This document shows positions 34,464-45,020 of a stretch of DNA of 64,000 bases, in pieces; positions within the stretch are counted from its first letter, which is position 1; the number at the start of each line of letters is the position of its first letter. Below the pieces are notes generated by a model. The model made no database searches and was not told the origin of the DNA. It was given only the letters and a program-made list of their open reading frames with translations. The stretch is taken from positions 81,846,001 through 81,910,000 of the forward strand of contig CM075345.1 in assembly GCA_037693485.1 (NCBI GenBank), written 5' to 3'. The translations under genes were made by a program, and so were the position numbers. Source of the stretch: Kitagawia praeruptora. Its lineage: Eukaryota > Streptophyta > Magnoliopsida > Apiales > Apiaceae.

Positions 34464-34842
34464 TAAAATTATAGATATAATATAAGAAATATGGTGGGAT
34501 GGTGGAAGGAAAGGAGAGAGATATGGATTAGTGAACGTTTTATGGCTAGAATTGATGAAAAAATGTTCAGATTTGGGAGATTTGTGTGGCGGCTAGGTTA
34601 GGGTTTTAGAGAGAAGTTAGAGAGAAGGAGGAGAAAACGACTCTCATCTTGACTTGGGTTTTATTTATTGATACCTGCAGAATAAGTTTCTTGGAATGAG
34701 AGTCGTCTTTTCTCTCTAGCCTCATAACCCTAACCGCCATAAAAATCTTTGCTATTCTGCACCATTTCTCCATCAGATCTACAACCAAGCCTTCCTAAAT
34801 CCACCTTCCCCTTTTAATCTTCCACCTAAACCTAATTCAGCT

Positions 34843-35799
34843 TTGTATGCTGTCTATGGCGTTGGCGATCTTTCTGGCTATGGTCGGGGGCTTTCGCTCC
34901 TGTCTCTGGACTTTGATGGCTTCCTGCAGAGGCGATGGTCTTTTTTTATGGCAAATGTGGATTCCTTTCTGTGTTCGATTATGTTCCTTCTTCAAGATCT
35001 ATTCGTGGACTTCGGTCTACTTATTCCTGCAAATGGTGGGGTTTTGATGGATTTGTCCATGGTTTGGAAAGTAATCATGGTTTCGGTATCGAAGAAAGGG
35101 CTGCCAAGTTCGGAGCTCGTAGGTCTTTCTTCCATTCAAAGATCGATGTTGGTTTCAGAGTTCACGTTTGTGGATTTAAAAGATGGATTGGTGATGGTAT
35201 TCCTGAATCTTGCTCTGCCTGAAGCTCTATGTTTCGGGGTCCCCTGTATGGGGTTTGGTGTTGTAACTAACGGGTGTGTCCATGTGTCCTCACTGATAAA
35301 CTTGGATGGAATCTTGGCGTCCTGGTCGAGAAATCTAAGTTTAGAGACTGGGAGTTATGTATTTGCTAATACGACTTCTCTATGTTCTCATTATCTTATG
35401 TTGTAGATGGTTAATCTGGTGACTCTCTCACCTAGCCTCTTAGGTTTGGAGACTGGTCTCTTAGATCCTCTTGGTGCTGGGTTTTCACCCCCAAGGGTCA
35501 AAGGTGATTATATGAGTTCCGCTATGGTAATGGATAGAGATATAATCATTGGTAACTCTGAAGGGGATCCTTTGGAAAGTTTATGTATGGGTTTGCTAGC
35601 TAAAAGAGATACCCTGGTTATCCAGAATATGTTTGATGTTATGCCTCAACATGTTTTTGCTACTGTTGAGATAAATGGGAGACTGAGAATGCTTCTCTTG
35701 GATTTTGGACTCCGTTGGCGAAACCCGGAAAGGGTTGTAAGCTTTCGGCCTGATTCTTCGACTTCAATGGCAAGATCCCTGACAAAAGTTTGGGTTTTG
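34843..35799 (+). pseudogene. Element F type-2 cargo ORF, first part
   Basis: The frame is open from 34843 with one TAG at 35404-35406. It has no ATG at its start; nearby ATGs (34847, 34935) are in other frames, so the 5' end is probably frameshifted. The second half (from 35407) contains GDPLESLCMGLLAKRD, MFDVMPQHVFATVEINGRL and RMLLLDFGLRW, which resemble the VFDVMSH block and the charged-turn modules of element B. It is cut at 35800 by the T-run of LINE3 and continues after about 43471. Confidence 0.5.
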
Positions 35800-35982
35800 T
35801 TTTTTTTTTTTTGCTAAAAATAAAGGTATTATAAACAAAAAGGAAGGTACAATATCTAGGGGCATACCCCGCGGGTAAACAACTACATCATATTGATAAT
35901 CAAGAGAGAGAAGATAGTTGCAAAAACAGCCATCCTTCTTAAACAAAAAAACTACCTAGGAAAAAACCCAATAGGAAAAAAC

Positions 35983-38809
35983 CTAGTACAAAGCTAATAT
36001 CAGTCCATGATCTTTAATAGCTGCTAGTTGAAAGGCCTTATGAGAAAACACCTTTTCACGAATGACACGCTTTATGCGCATTAGCAAGACTTCAGGAGCA
36101 GTAGAATGTCCAGAATTGTGTAGTCGATCATTCCTTTCCTTCCATAGATAGTGAACAGCAGTAGATAGAAACAAGTAGGCAAGCAGTGTCTTCATGTGTG
36201 AGTAACGTTCTAGCAGGAATTGACCATTTAGATAACTGTCCCAGTTGCAAGTGAAAGTGAAGCCAGATTTCCTTATAATTGCATTAGCGTACACACACGA
36301 ACTAAAAAGATGCCCATTAGATTCGATAGTGTTGTTGCAAAGCAGGCAATGAAGATCCACTCCTAACCCAAATCGCACCATCCTTTCCCTTGTTAATAGT
36401 CTATCTTTTAATGCAAGCCAAAAGGTGAAAGAACATTTAGGCACTGCTAGTGTGTTCCAGGTAGCCTCAACCCAAGGAGGAGAAGGTTGGGTTGCTCGAA
36501 TAGAATCCCATATAACCGAGAGCCTGACCTGTTTGGAATCTATATTGTCCCAAGTAATAGAATCCGCAGAAGCAATAGGAATATTACTGATTAAGGTGCG
36601 AAGCTCAATAATCGAAACACGATTAGAACCTGGAAGATGCCAATCGGTGCCATTTATAATGCTGCCTACTAAAGCATTGTTATCAGGATCTGCCATAGAG
36701 AGAATCCCAGCATTAAAACGATGGAGTAATGGGACTCCCCCCACCCAAGGATCGTGCCAAAGTGAGAATCTAGACCCAACTCCCACATGGTAATGAATAT
36801 GTTGAGCTGCCACCAATCTTGCCAACAGAATTTTTTTTACACACCAAGATGCTTTACTTGGAATGTTCACCGTCCAGATTGACTTATTTTTTAGATAAAT
36901 CCTTTTAAACCAAGTGAGCCACAATGAGCTATCCTCAGGTTGAGTTAGACGCCAAAGGTGAAATAAAAAAGCTGCTCTGTTCCTGTCACACAGATCATAT
37001 AAACCTATACCACCTTCTAGCTTCGGAAAACAACAGTCTTTCCATGATACTTTGGTTTGTCTGCGTGTCGAAGTTGAACCACTCCATAAGAATTGAACAA
37101 ACAGTGACTGGATCTTCTTAAGTACACCTTTAGGTAAAAAAAAGATGAAACGACCAGAAGCCTTGAATTCCAAATAGGACTGCTTTAAGGAGTTGAAGTC
37201 TTCCAGCTTGATTGAGTAATTTATTAACCCAACTTTCTATTCTTGCTGTTAACCTCATAATGAGCGGATTGCAGTCTCTGAAAGTGAGCTTAGTAGTAAT
37301 AAGGGGAAGCCCTAAATACTTAACAGGGAGGGAGCCTTGTAAAAAACCCGACTTGGTTAGCACATAATCCCGAGTAGGAGTATCAACATTAGCAAAGAAA
37401 CAGACACTTTTCTTATTGTTAGTGCGAAGCCCTGAAATATCTCCAAAGATAGAGAGACCATTAAGAAGCAAATCTACTGAATTACGATCACCATGGCAGA
37501 ACAACATAATGTCATCAGCAAATATGAGGTGGGTGAGAGATAAAGCTTTAGTCTGAGGGTGAAACTTAAAATCAGAATGAGCTTCAACCTTTTTGAGACA
37601 TGCTGTGAAGACTTCCATAGCTAAAACAAACAGGTAGGGGGAGATAGGGTCCCCTTGTCTGAGACTAGCACCAGCCTTGAAAAACCCTTCCAATGAGCCA
37701 TTTACTTTTACAGAAATCATGCAAGTGCGAAGGCAGGTCATGATCCAATTGACAAAAGCACCAGGGAAACCCATCCTATGCAAAGCATTAGCCAAGAAAG
37801 ACCAGTTTAGGGTATCAAACGCTTTCTTTAAGTCAATTTTGAAAGCACAACGAGACTGGCCGTTGTTCAAGTGATAACCTTTGAGGAGAGCCTGCGCAAG
37901 TAGAATGTTATCACCTATTACCCGCTTAGGAATAAATGCAGACTGTTGGTGAGATATGATTGAGGGAATGATCTTTTTCAAACGAAATGCCAACATCTTG
38001 GTTATGCATTTGTAAAGAATGTACAGCATGCAATTGGACGAAAGTCAGACATAGTTTTAGTAGGCTGCTGTTTAGGAACCAAAGCCAGAGCAGTAGCATT
38101 GACTACACGAGGAAGGTTATGACTTTGAAAAAAAGAGAGAACCCCCTTGCACACATCAGAACCTGTGATACTCTATGTGGAAATAAAGAATTCCTTTGTA
38201 AATCCATCAGGTCCTGGACATTTGTTGTTTGGCATGGATTTCAAAGCATTGAATACATCCAGATTGGTAAATGGCCTAATGAGGTAGTCAGAAAAATCAC
38301 TAGACAGTTGAGGCAACTCCAAATCATCTGGAATATCATTCACAGGCGTATCTTGACCCAACAGATGAGTAAAATAATTGACTGCAACCTCTGAGAAAGC
38401 AGAATGAGAAGTATGAGTAGTGCCTTCCTCATCTTCTAATGCAAGAATTTTATTATTTTTCCACCTATTTTTGCAGGCACTATAAAAGAACTTGTTGTTA
38501 GCATCTCCACATTTCAACCATTGCACCCTCAACTTCTGTTTAAGAAAGATTTCCTCCAATTTGAGGGCATGTCTAAATTGCTGAATTAGCCTCTCCTCTT
38601 CTAGCAGTTGATCACGAGATGGAGCTAAAGGCATAGATCCCTGATAGTTGTTAAGAGCATTGCGAGCTTCATTTACTTGCACTGTGAGATTGCCTGAGAC
38701 ACGATTAAGATTACGCATGGCCACTTTAACCTTTTTTAGCTTCGTAGTAACTACGTACCAAGGATTACCACTAACCTCAACATCCCAAGCTTTACTCACT
38801 TCATCCAGG
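35983..38809 (-). pseudogene. LINE3 ORF2: reverse transcriptase and zinc finger
   Basis: Minus strand: KCPGPDGFTKEFF, a TAG at 38173 where other copies have Trp, then a frameshift near 38030, KCITKMLAFRLKKIIPS, LRQGDPISPYLF, catalytic HLIFADDIMLF, a second frameshift in an A-run near 37137, the connection domain, and the finger CLLCNNTIESNGHLFSSC. It ends LILALY. At least three lesions are present, so the enzyme is dead as assembled. Its endonuclease half is beyond element G. Confidence 0.9.
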
Positions 38810-38815
38810 AAAGAA

Positions 38816-40564
38816 GGATTAAAGGTTGCGAGTTACTAAAACAATGAGAGTCGTTTCTCTCTAGGAACCCTAGCTAGCCGCCTCTTCTCAAAACTAAATC
38901 TAAACATCTTTCCATCAATCTAACCATAAATCCATCGCTTTCTTCTAATCTTACACCATAAACACCTATATTTCTTTTCTTTTTCTTTCATGAGTCGGAA
39001 GAGGGTTACTTTCTTCGATGCTTCTTTGTCGGAGAATAGTAGTTCTATTGCTGGTCTCCTTGCTGACTCTAAGGAGTTGGTTAATGATGCTAGGGGATTG
39101 TTGGCGAAGACCCAGGCTGGGTTGGTACCGAAGATGAGTCCGAAAAGGGTTACCTTCTCAGAGAACCTTGTATCGGAGATTCCTAGAGTTGGGGGTTGTA
39201 AACCCATTGTTAAGTTGGGGAGTCCAGTTAGTAGCCCGAAGAGGGTCTCCTTCTCTCCGGAGGTTAGGGTTTTTTACCCTAGTCTGCACGGTGCCCCTTC
39301 TACTGAGTTAGTTAAGGGTGAGCAGGTCTCGAAGAAGGTCAGTTTTTCGACGGAGGTCAAGGTTTATTACCCTTGTCTTTCTACTAGGTTAGTTAATGGG
39401 GAGCAGGATTTGTTGACTCAATCGACTCAATCCGGTGAGAGGTTGCAGCCATACAAGCAAATGGAGTATGATAGCGACTCTCTGGGCTCGGATGGTTATG
39501 GGTTTCATCCTGTTGCGGTAAATGGTGAGGTTTCTCTTTGCAAAGAGGAACTTATGAAGAACGCCCGCCAACTGGTTGACGGAAGTCCTGTGAAGGCCTC
39601 GGAAGCCCAGTCTCTTTCTAAGGAATTGATGGGAAAGCTGGTTGGAAAGTTGTGGCCCAAATTGTTTATGGATGATGGGTTCAATGTTAAACCTGTGTTA
39701 GAGGAACACAAGCTGCTCGATGAAAGCCATATGTGTAATGAAGATGCTGTTTCTCAACAAATTGTTCCTCAGGTGATGGCTAAGGCTGCTGACATGGGAG
39801 AGTCTGAGCATAGGGTTATTCCCTCTGCTAATGATGATGATGGTCTTGACTCCTTATTGAAGGGTCTAGCTCAAGATGATATGGCACACTTAAGTGTGTG
39901 GGTTAAACAATGGGACTGGATGGCTGCTAAGCGCCACTTGTTGGAAGCTAAGAACTATTTTAAAGTTCTTAAACTGTTTACTGAATTCATGGGGTTCAGG
40001 GTGCCCATGCTGCAGGGATAGGTGGAGGAGGTTGATGTGGTGATGAATGGAGGGGGCGAGGTTGGGGTTAATCCCAGTTTTAAAGAAGTTTCTCTTGAGA
40101 AGATTGACAAGGATCATCAAAGTTTGGAATTGAAGATGGAAGGAATGCAGTGGCCTGTGCTAATGCAGGGGTGTGAAGCTGATGTGCAGGTCAGGTGGAC
40201 GAAAACAGAGATCTTGGGTCGTGGGATGCAGGACAGTCCTGCTCTTACTAATGTTTGGTGGAACCGGACAATGACTAATTGTGCTGAGATGACCATGCGA
40301 GTGGGTGATCTTTTTTGGTTTGCCACGCTGAGGAAAGGCTTGCTGATTAGAATGCTAGGATGTGAACCGGGAGGTTCCACTGTCTTTATTGGCATTGTTA
40401 TGACTTGTATCTAATCTAGCATAGCTAGATGATCTTTAAGCTGACTTGATTTAGTAATTGAGTATGTTTTGATGTTTTAGCTGGATGTTGATTCGCGGGG
40501 TATGCCCCTAGATTTGTAAAAGTTGTTCCTTTTGGTATAAAATTTTAATTAGCAAAAAAAAAAA
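38816..40564 (+). mobile_element. Element G: LINE-tailed element, type-1 cargo, inserted in LINE3
   Basis: The short duplication AAAGAA (38810-38815; right copy 40565-40570 merging with the A-run). A 28-bp leader GGATTAAAGGTTGC... precedes ATGAGAGTCG at 38845. Then come the CATCAATCTA-like UTR, the ORF and the tail (hairpin 40497-40508). Removing it rejoins the LINE3 endonuclease to the RT in frame. Confidence 0.88.
38990..40414 (+). pseudogene. Element G type-1 cargo protein with four [KR]KV/RV-x-F motifs, one stop
   Basis: It starts MSRKRVTF. KRVTF/KRVSF/KKVSF occur at residues 4-8, 52-56, 84-88 and 115-119. The second copy continues ENLVSEIP; the third and fourth end in FYP or YYP. Near residue 330 is one LKLFTEFMGFRVP module. 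A TAG at 40019-40021 interrupts, but the same frame continues to 40414. It includes VRWTKTEIL (like the basic tails of J and N) and then LRKGLLIRMLGCEPGG, which matches the type-2 end of element F. [KR]VxF is the docking consensus of protein phosphatase 1 binders in general; whether it acts so here is speculation. Confidence 0.7.
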
Positions 40565-40758
40565 AAAGAACAATTATCAATTAGATGATTAAAGAACATG
40601 AAAGGTTTGTAAACTCTATCCTCAGGAGTTCCCAAATTAACAGCTATGGGACAGTGATCAGATAGTCCCCTCACAAGGATGCTAGCTTGGGATAATCCAT
40701 ATTTGCAAATCCAGCCACCGTTCACTAAACAACGATCCAACCTTTTAAAGCTGAGGTG
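40565..40758 (-). pseudogene. LINE3 ORF2: end of endonuclease domain
   Basis: The minus-strand frame reads LDRCLVNGGW and LSDHCPIAVNLG; the SDH box is the catalytic His/Asp end of the APE-type endonuclease. It lies between insertions I and G. Confidence 0.9.
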
Positions 40759-40871
40759 ACTTACTGATGTTATGACTTTTGTTATGTCTGTCTGTTGATT
40801 TTGCGGGGTATGCCCCTAGAATTGTACTAAGTTCCTTTTCTGGTATAAAATTTTAATTAGCAAAAAAAAAA
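40759..40871 (+). mobile_element. Element I: ~113-bp 5'-truncated LINE-tail insertion
   Basis: Only the 3' UTR end is present, with hairpin 40805-40816 and poly(A). Its upstream GATGTTATGACTTTTGT resembles the F tail at 47128-47145. It splits FPNF from KRLDRC of the LINE3 endonuclease; a short AAAG duplication merges with the poly(A). Confidence 0.85.
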
Positions 40872-41460
40872 AGTTGGGGAAAGTAATATTGCTGTCCCAC
40901 CAGGTGAACAAAGCTCCTGTACATCTTAGATCAGTTACCTCAGCTTGTGATATAAACTCATAGAATTCTACCATGCTCGAGGTCCAGTTAACCCCATTGC
41001 TCGATTCAGTAGGACCCAAACACACGTTAAAGTCACCCATTATACACCAAGCTGCCATGTTATTAATAAAATTTGACTTTACTGAGAATAGCTCCTCCCA
41101 AAGCGAACGTCTTTCCACTGAAGTATTGTAAGCATATACAAAGGAGGCAATGAAGTTCTCACCAGAAGAAATTTTGTTGACAGAAAGAGTGATTTGCTGC
41201 GCAGAGCATGAGAGCACCCTTGCATCCCAAACAGAGCCATCCACACCAACCCAGATACGCCCATTACTATGGTGATCATAATTAAAAAACCAATGAAGCC
41301 GTGGATTAATTAAAGAAGAAATGGCTGGAGCATTCTCTCTCTTGACATGCGTTTCAAGCAACGCTACTAAAGACAATTTATGTACACTAATGAAATCTTT
41401 AACAAAAGATTTTTTATTATTTAAGCCCATAATATTGTACGCACAAAAATCAAACACCAT
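40872..41460 (-). pseudogene. LINE3 ORF2: N-terminal APE endonuclease
   Basis: It starts MVFDFCAYNIMGLNNKKS. The Glu of ALLETHVK, the CIMGDFNVC box (GDFN) and LFTWWDS are all present. The enzyme nicks target DNA for target-primed reverse transcription. It is interrupted after residue 196 by element I. Confidence 0.92.
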
Positions 41461-41466
41461 ATCAGA

Positions 41467-43323
41467 TTATGGGTTTAAGCGGGGAGAGCCCCCCGAATCC
41501 TTTGCTGCAACCTTTTTGAGTTTTTTCATTTGGGACTTCGATAGATTTTTAAGCCCAGCCCTTTTGGCATCAATTTCATCCACCTTGGCCAGATTTTTAA
41601 ACGTGTTGAGAGGAGTTGGAGATCCCTCTGAGCAGGAAGTTGTCGATGGACTAAAAGATCTTTTTCGAGACACTTCTTGCCATTCATGCTCTTTAGCACA
41701 ATCTGTTTTAACTACTGGAGCAGGAGTAGAGATAGGTGCACTGGAAATAGGCTCCTTGCAAGGCGAGCTAGGAGTAGGATCATTACAAGAAGACGGGGGG
41801 ACCGAGGTGTGTGGAACCTCATTAGATGGAGCAGGATTCTTAGGAACCCACCTGCGTTGGGTAACAGGGCAAGCGCCAATAACATGACCAATAGCATGAC
41901 AAGAAGTGCAGAAGCGAGGTTTAGAAGGATAGCTTACATTCACAAAAGCTGAGCTTGTCACCTCCGTTACAGGGTTAAGATCCAGAACTTCTAATTTAGA
42001 AGGCAAGTCATTGCCAATAGTATATTCCACACAGATTTTAGCGAAAGGCAAGACATTAAGTTTCGAGGTCATCTCATCTGCAAATAGCGGCTTACCAATG
42101 GCACTAGCTAGGCTGCTCAAACCCTCTGGAGTCCAGTAGCAAACCGGGATCTGTTCAAACTTCACCCACAAAGGAATACTCTTAACTTGCTCAGTGTGTA
42201 TATTGACCCCCCATTGATGCACTAACATAGGAATTCTATCAATATACCATGTGCCCTGGGCTAAAACATTGTTCATATGAATCTCCGAGTCAAATTTAAA
42301 GATAAAAGTGCTACTGTCCTTTTAAGATACATAAATCAATCCTTTATTTTTCCACAATCTGAACGCAAAGGTAGAAACACGACCATACGGCAAAGAACTC
42401 TTCGAGAAAGAACCAACTACACAGAACTTGTATTTAGCATTACCTTTTTTTAGAACTTCCAATGGTGGAGAAATCATTTTTGCACCCTCAGGGGGCGGAG
42501 TGAAATCAAGTTTGAGCACAGGTGTAGCTTGTGGAGCATTTCTTACAACTTGGGACCAGGAGTTTGTTTTGTTCGAAGGAACCTGGTCGTCCTCACAATC
42601 ATTTTTGATGTTACCGTTATTGTCTTTCATCCCAGACACACCTGCCTCAGGTAGTACAGTATCAGTAGGCACACCTTTGCTCACAGGCAATCCATCAGAC
42701 ACCTTGGTAGCCCCATCAAACTTCGCAGACAAACCATCAAACACTTTAGGCGCAGGACTCACTTTCTCATTTAACACAGGCTTATTAGCAGAGCTAACAC
42801 CACTAGACTTCTTAGGATTGAACTCAGGCAATCCAAACTCGTCTCTCCCAAAAATAAAGCAAGATTCCCCACCAAGGTTACCATTGAATTCCACTCTTTT
42901 CATAAGAATCTCTTTTTGGATCTAAACTACAGACATACCCTTCGATGCAAGGTAGTTCTTAAGCTCTAGCATCTCTAATCTCAGGGCAATGAGCTCATCC
43001 CTCTCCGCACGATTGATATCAAAGGCAGCCTTAGCTGCTCTGCTTACAGTTTGCCTTTCAATAGCATCCCTATGACTTTCAAACGCAATATTATCACCAT
43101 CGGAAGATTCTCCATCTGAAACAGCTACCGGGATATATCCAAGAGATCCTTTACGAACTTTATCTTGAATATGCCCTTTAACTAGATCTCCAAGAGGGTC
43201 AGGGTTCATACTGTCTGCTGTGTCCTCTACAACTTCTTCTTGGAAAACCCCATATTCAAGATGCTCACCATCTTGATCAACAGGAACACCATCCGCGTCA
43301 ACATTCGAATCTTGACTTACCGT
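41467..43323 (-). pseudogene. LINE3 ORF1: DUF4283 and zinc-knuckle RNA-binding protein
   Basis: One frame from 43323 (ACG where relatives have ATG) to 41467, about 619 codons, broken by stops at 42922 and 42322. The N-terminal extension (43209-42925) ends in ERDELIALRLEMLELKNYLASKGM, the same coiled-coil/G module as in the cargo proteins; the next segment starts MKRVEFNGNL, like the type-1 KRVSFSENL motif. Then comes the DUF4283 region (FRLWKNKGLI, NNVLAQGTWYIDRIPML) and a zinc knuckle CTSCHAIGHVIGAC. ORF1 proteins of this type coat LINE RNA. It is followed 6 nt later by ORF2. Confidence 0.85.
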
Positions 43324-43470
43324 AATTGAACTACGAACAGATAATAGATAATATATATAAGAAATATAGTGTTTAGGTTTAAGAGAAGAGAGAAAGTGGA
43401 TTAAATTAAGGGAATATAGTCTTAAATGCTGGAGAATGTGTGTAAGAGCTTAGATCTGGGTTAATAATCT

Positions 43471-44601
43471 GGGTTAATAATAAGGTACAGGAAAATTGCC
43501 CTGTACCTGCTTGATGGAACGCCTCACAGTTGTTTGGCCTCATTGATGAACGAGGAGCTGATTGAGCGTGTTGCTAACGGGGATGATAGTCTTGATGACT
43601 ACATAAGTTGTATTGTTGTACTAATGGTGTTGAAAACTGATGGGGGTCTCCTGTTTGAGGAGATCGTATCTACAAATGGTGTTTCAAATACTCAGCTCGA
43701 TGCGCTCTACAGGATGGTTTGGAGACCATTCACTGATGATGTCGTCGCTCTTCGATTGGAGGAGATTGTGGTCATTCTACGATCAGAGAAGAATGGGGAC
43801 GTTTACTCTGTTCTAAACCCTGTTGTTAAATGTCAGTGTGGTATTCAATGGGTACTCGATGTTGGATCGGATGTGGACCTGTCCTATACAGATTTTGTTG
43901 CCGGGTCACTTGTTGATGCAAGTGGATATGAATGTTGGTACCATATCTTTGGTATTAAGAATGCTTCTGATTCTGTAGTTGGCATTAACGACCATTCTTA
44001 TTGGGTTTTTGCTAACCTGGCGCTGTCGGTTTTTGATCTAATTCAGATAACTGAGGTAAATGTGAATGTTACTATGGAAATGTCTGGTCACAAGGTAGTG
44101 GTCGTTTATAAAATGAAACCTGGCTACAAGGTGTTCATGGGTGCTGCTGAGGTCTTCAAGACTGTTAGAGGTCTCCTGTTAGAGGGGAATGTTTATGCTA
44201 ACAAGGCAACTATTGACCTGTTTGAAAAGAAAAGAAACTTGCACTTGAGGAGATTTCGTTCCATGTGGTTAAATGTTTTGATGCATAATTGGGATTCTAA
44301 TGGCCTCCAGATTGTCTCTGGTATTCAATGGGCGAGCTCAGTATATCTGAGTTATTTTTCAGCGGTTATGCTAGTCACACAATGGAGGTCTGATCCCTCC
44401 GTTTGGCCTTCTAAACATGGTTTAGTAATCAGTAGTGATGGTTTCTTTCGTGGTAGATTCAGGGGTGATCAATTTAGGTGCTCCGGATTGCTTTTGCCAA
44501 TGGTGTGGAGGAACCCATTGCCTTCAGTGGGGTTCTCTCTAAGGATTGTTCTGGAGGATAGTCTTGCACCTGTCCCTTGGGTTTTTATAGTATCAAGGTA
44601 G
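43471..44601 (+). pseudogene. Element F type-2 cargo ORF, second part
   Basis: About 377 codons open to a stop at 44599-44601, with no good ATG at the start because this is an internal part of the F frame. SVLNPVVKCQCGIQWVLDVG aligns with the duplicated NPVL.HG.F module of element E. No known domain. The exact join to 35799 across LINE3 is not resolved; the phase may have changed. Confidence 0.55.
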
Positions 44602-45007
44602 GGAATCTTGATGAGGATTAGGCCTTTTGTTGGTCTGAATAGTGTTCAAACTCTAGGGATTGCAGTGTATGGGATGCACATGCTATTCAAGTATGGTTGC
44701 AGATTACAAGGGTATGTGGCATCTAAGAGGATGAAGATGATGCAGGTTGATGCTGGTAAGATGCGCATTGGAACTTAGGAGTTGGCGCTGTTCAAATCTG
44801 TTTTAGGACAGAGTCACAAGATGGTTGCACACAGATTATGGTATGTGCTCTGGATGGGAATTCAAGGTGGATGCTTTTGCTCGGGATCCTGGGGTGTGAA
44901 CCAGGAGTTTTTTAAAAAATAATTTCTTGGCATGGACGTAACTTCTTTGTAATGTATTTAATCTAGTTCTTTCTGTAGACTAGACTAGTACTCTATGTTG
45001 ACTGTTA
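44602..45007 (+). pseudogene. Element F, decayed C-terminal coding and 3' UTR
   Basis: Stops occur in all frames early on, but CALDGNSRWMLLLGILGCEP is readable near 44847-44906, the same ending as element G. After about 44920 it is non-coding 3' UTR up to the insertion of H. Confidence 0.5.
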
Positions 45008-45020
45008 GTGTCCTAATGGT

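Larger units (their letters stand above)
30919..34672 (-). mobile_element. Element E: LINE-tailed element, type-2 cargo, inserted in F
   Basis: Bounded by ACCTGCAGAATAA at 30906-30918 and 34673-34685. On the minus strand: ATGAGAGTCG start at about 34645, CATCAGATTCTA-like spacing replaced by a degenerate UTR, an ATATTTCTTATAT box, an ORF split by LINE2, then the tail (hairpin 30975-30986, T-run at 30920). It inserted within the first few bases of F. Confidence 0.88.
35800..43480 (-). mobile_element. LINE3: near full-length LINE inserted in F, hosts G and I
   Basis: Minus strand: a 5' UTR with AGATCTAAG and ACTATATTTCTTAT boxes (about 43480-43324), ORF1 (43323-41467), a 6-nt gap, ORF2 (41460-35983) and the tail (hairpin 35859-35870, T-run 35800-35812). 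G (38816-40564) and I (40759-40871) interrupt ORF2. The right boundary is uncertain, somewhere at 43455-43500. I find no clear target duplication beyond TGGGTT. It is the only copy with both ORFs and serves as reference for the autonomous partner. Confidence 0.85.

Noticed and set aside
39389..40395. Minus-strand ORFs opposite element G
   Set aside because: Antisense to a frame whose motifs match elements H and N.
35780..43480. TGGGTT as target duplication of LINE3 in F
   Set aside because: Six bases only, and the F frame does not continue cleanly across it; boundary left open.
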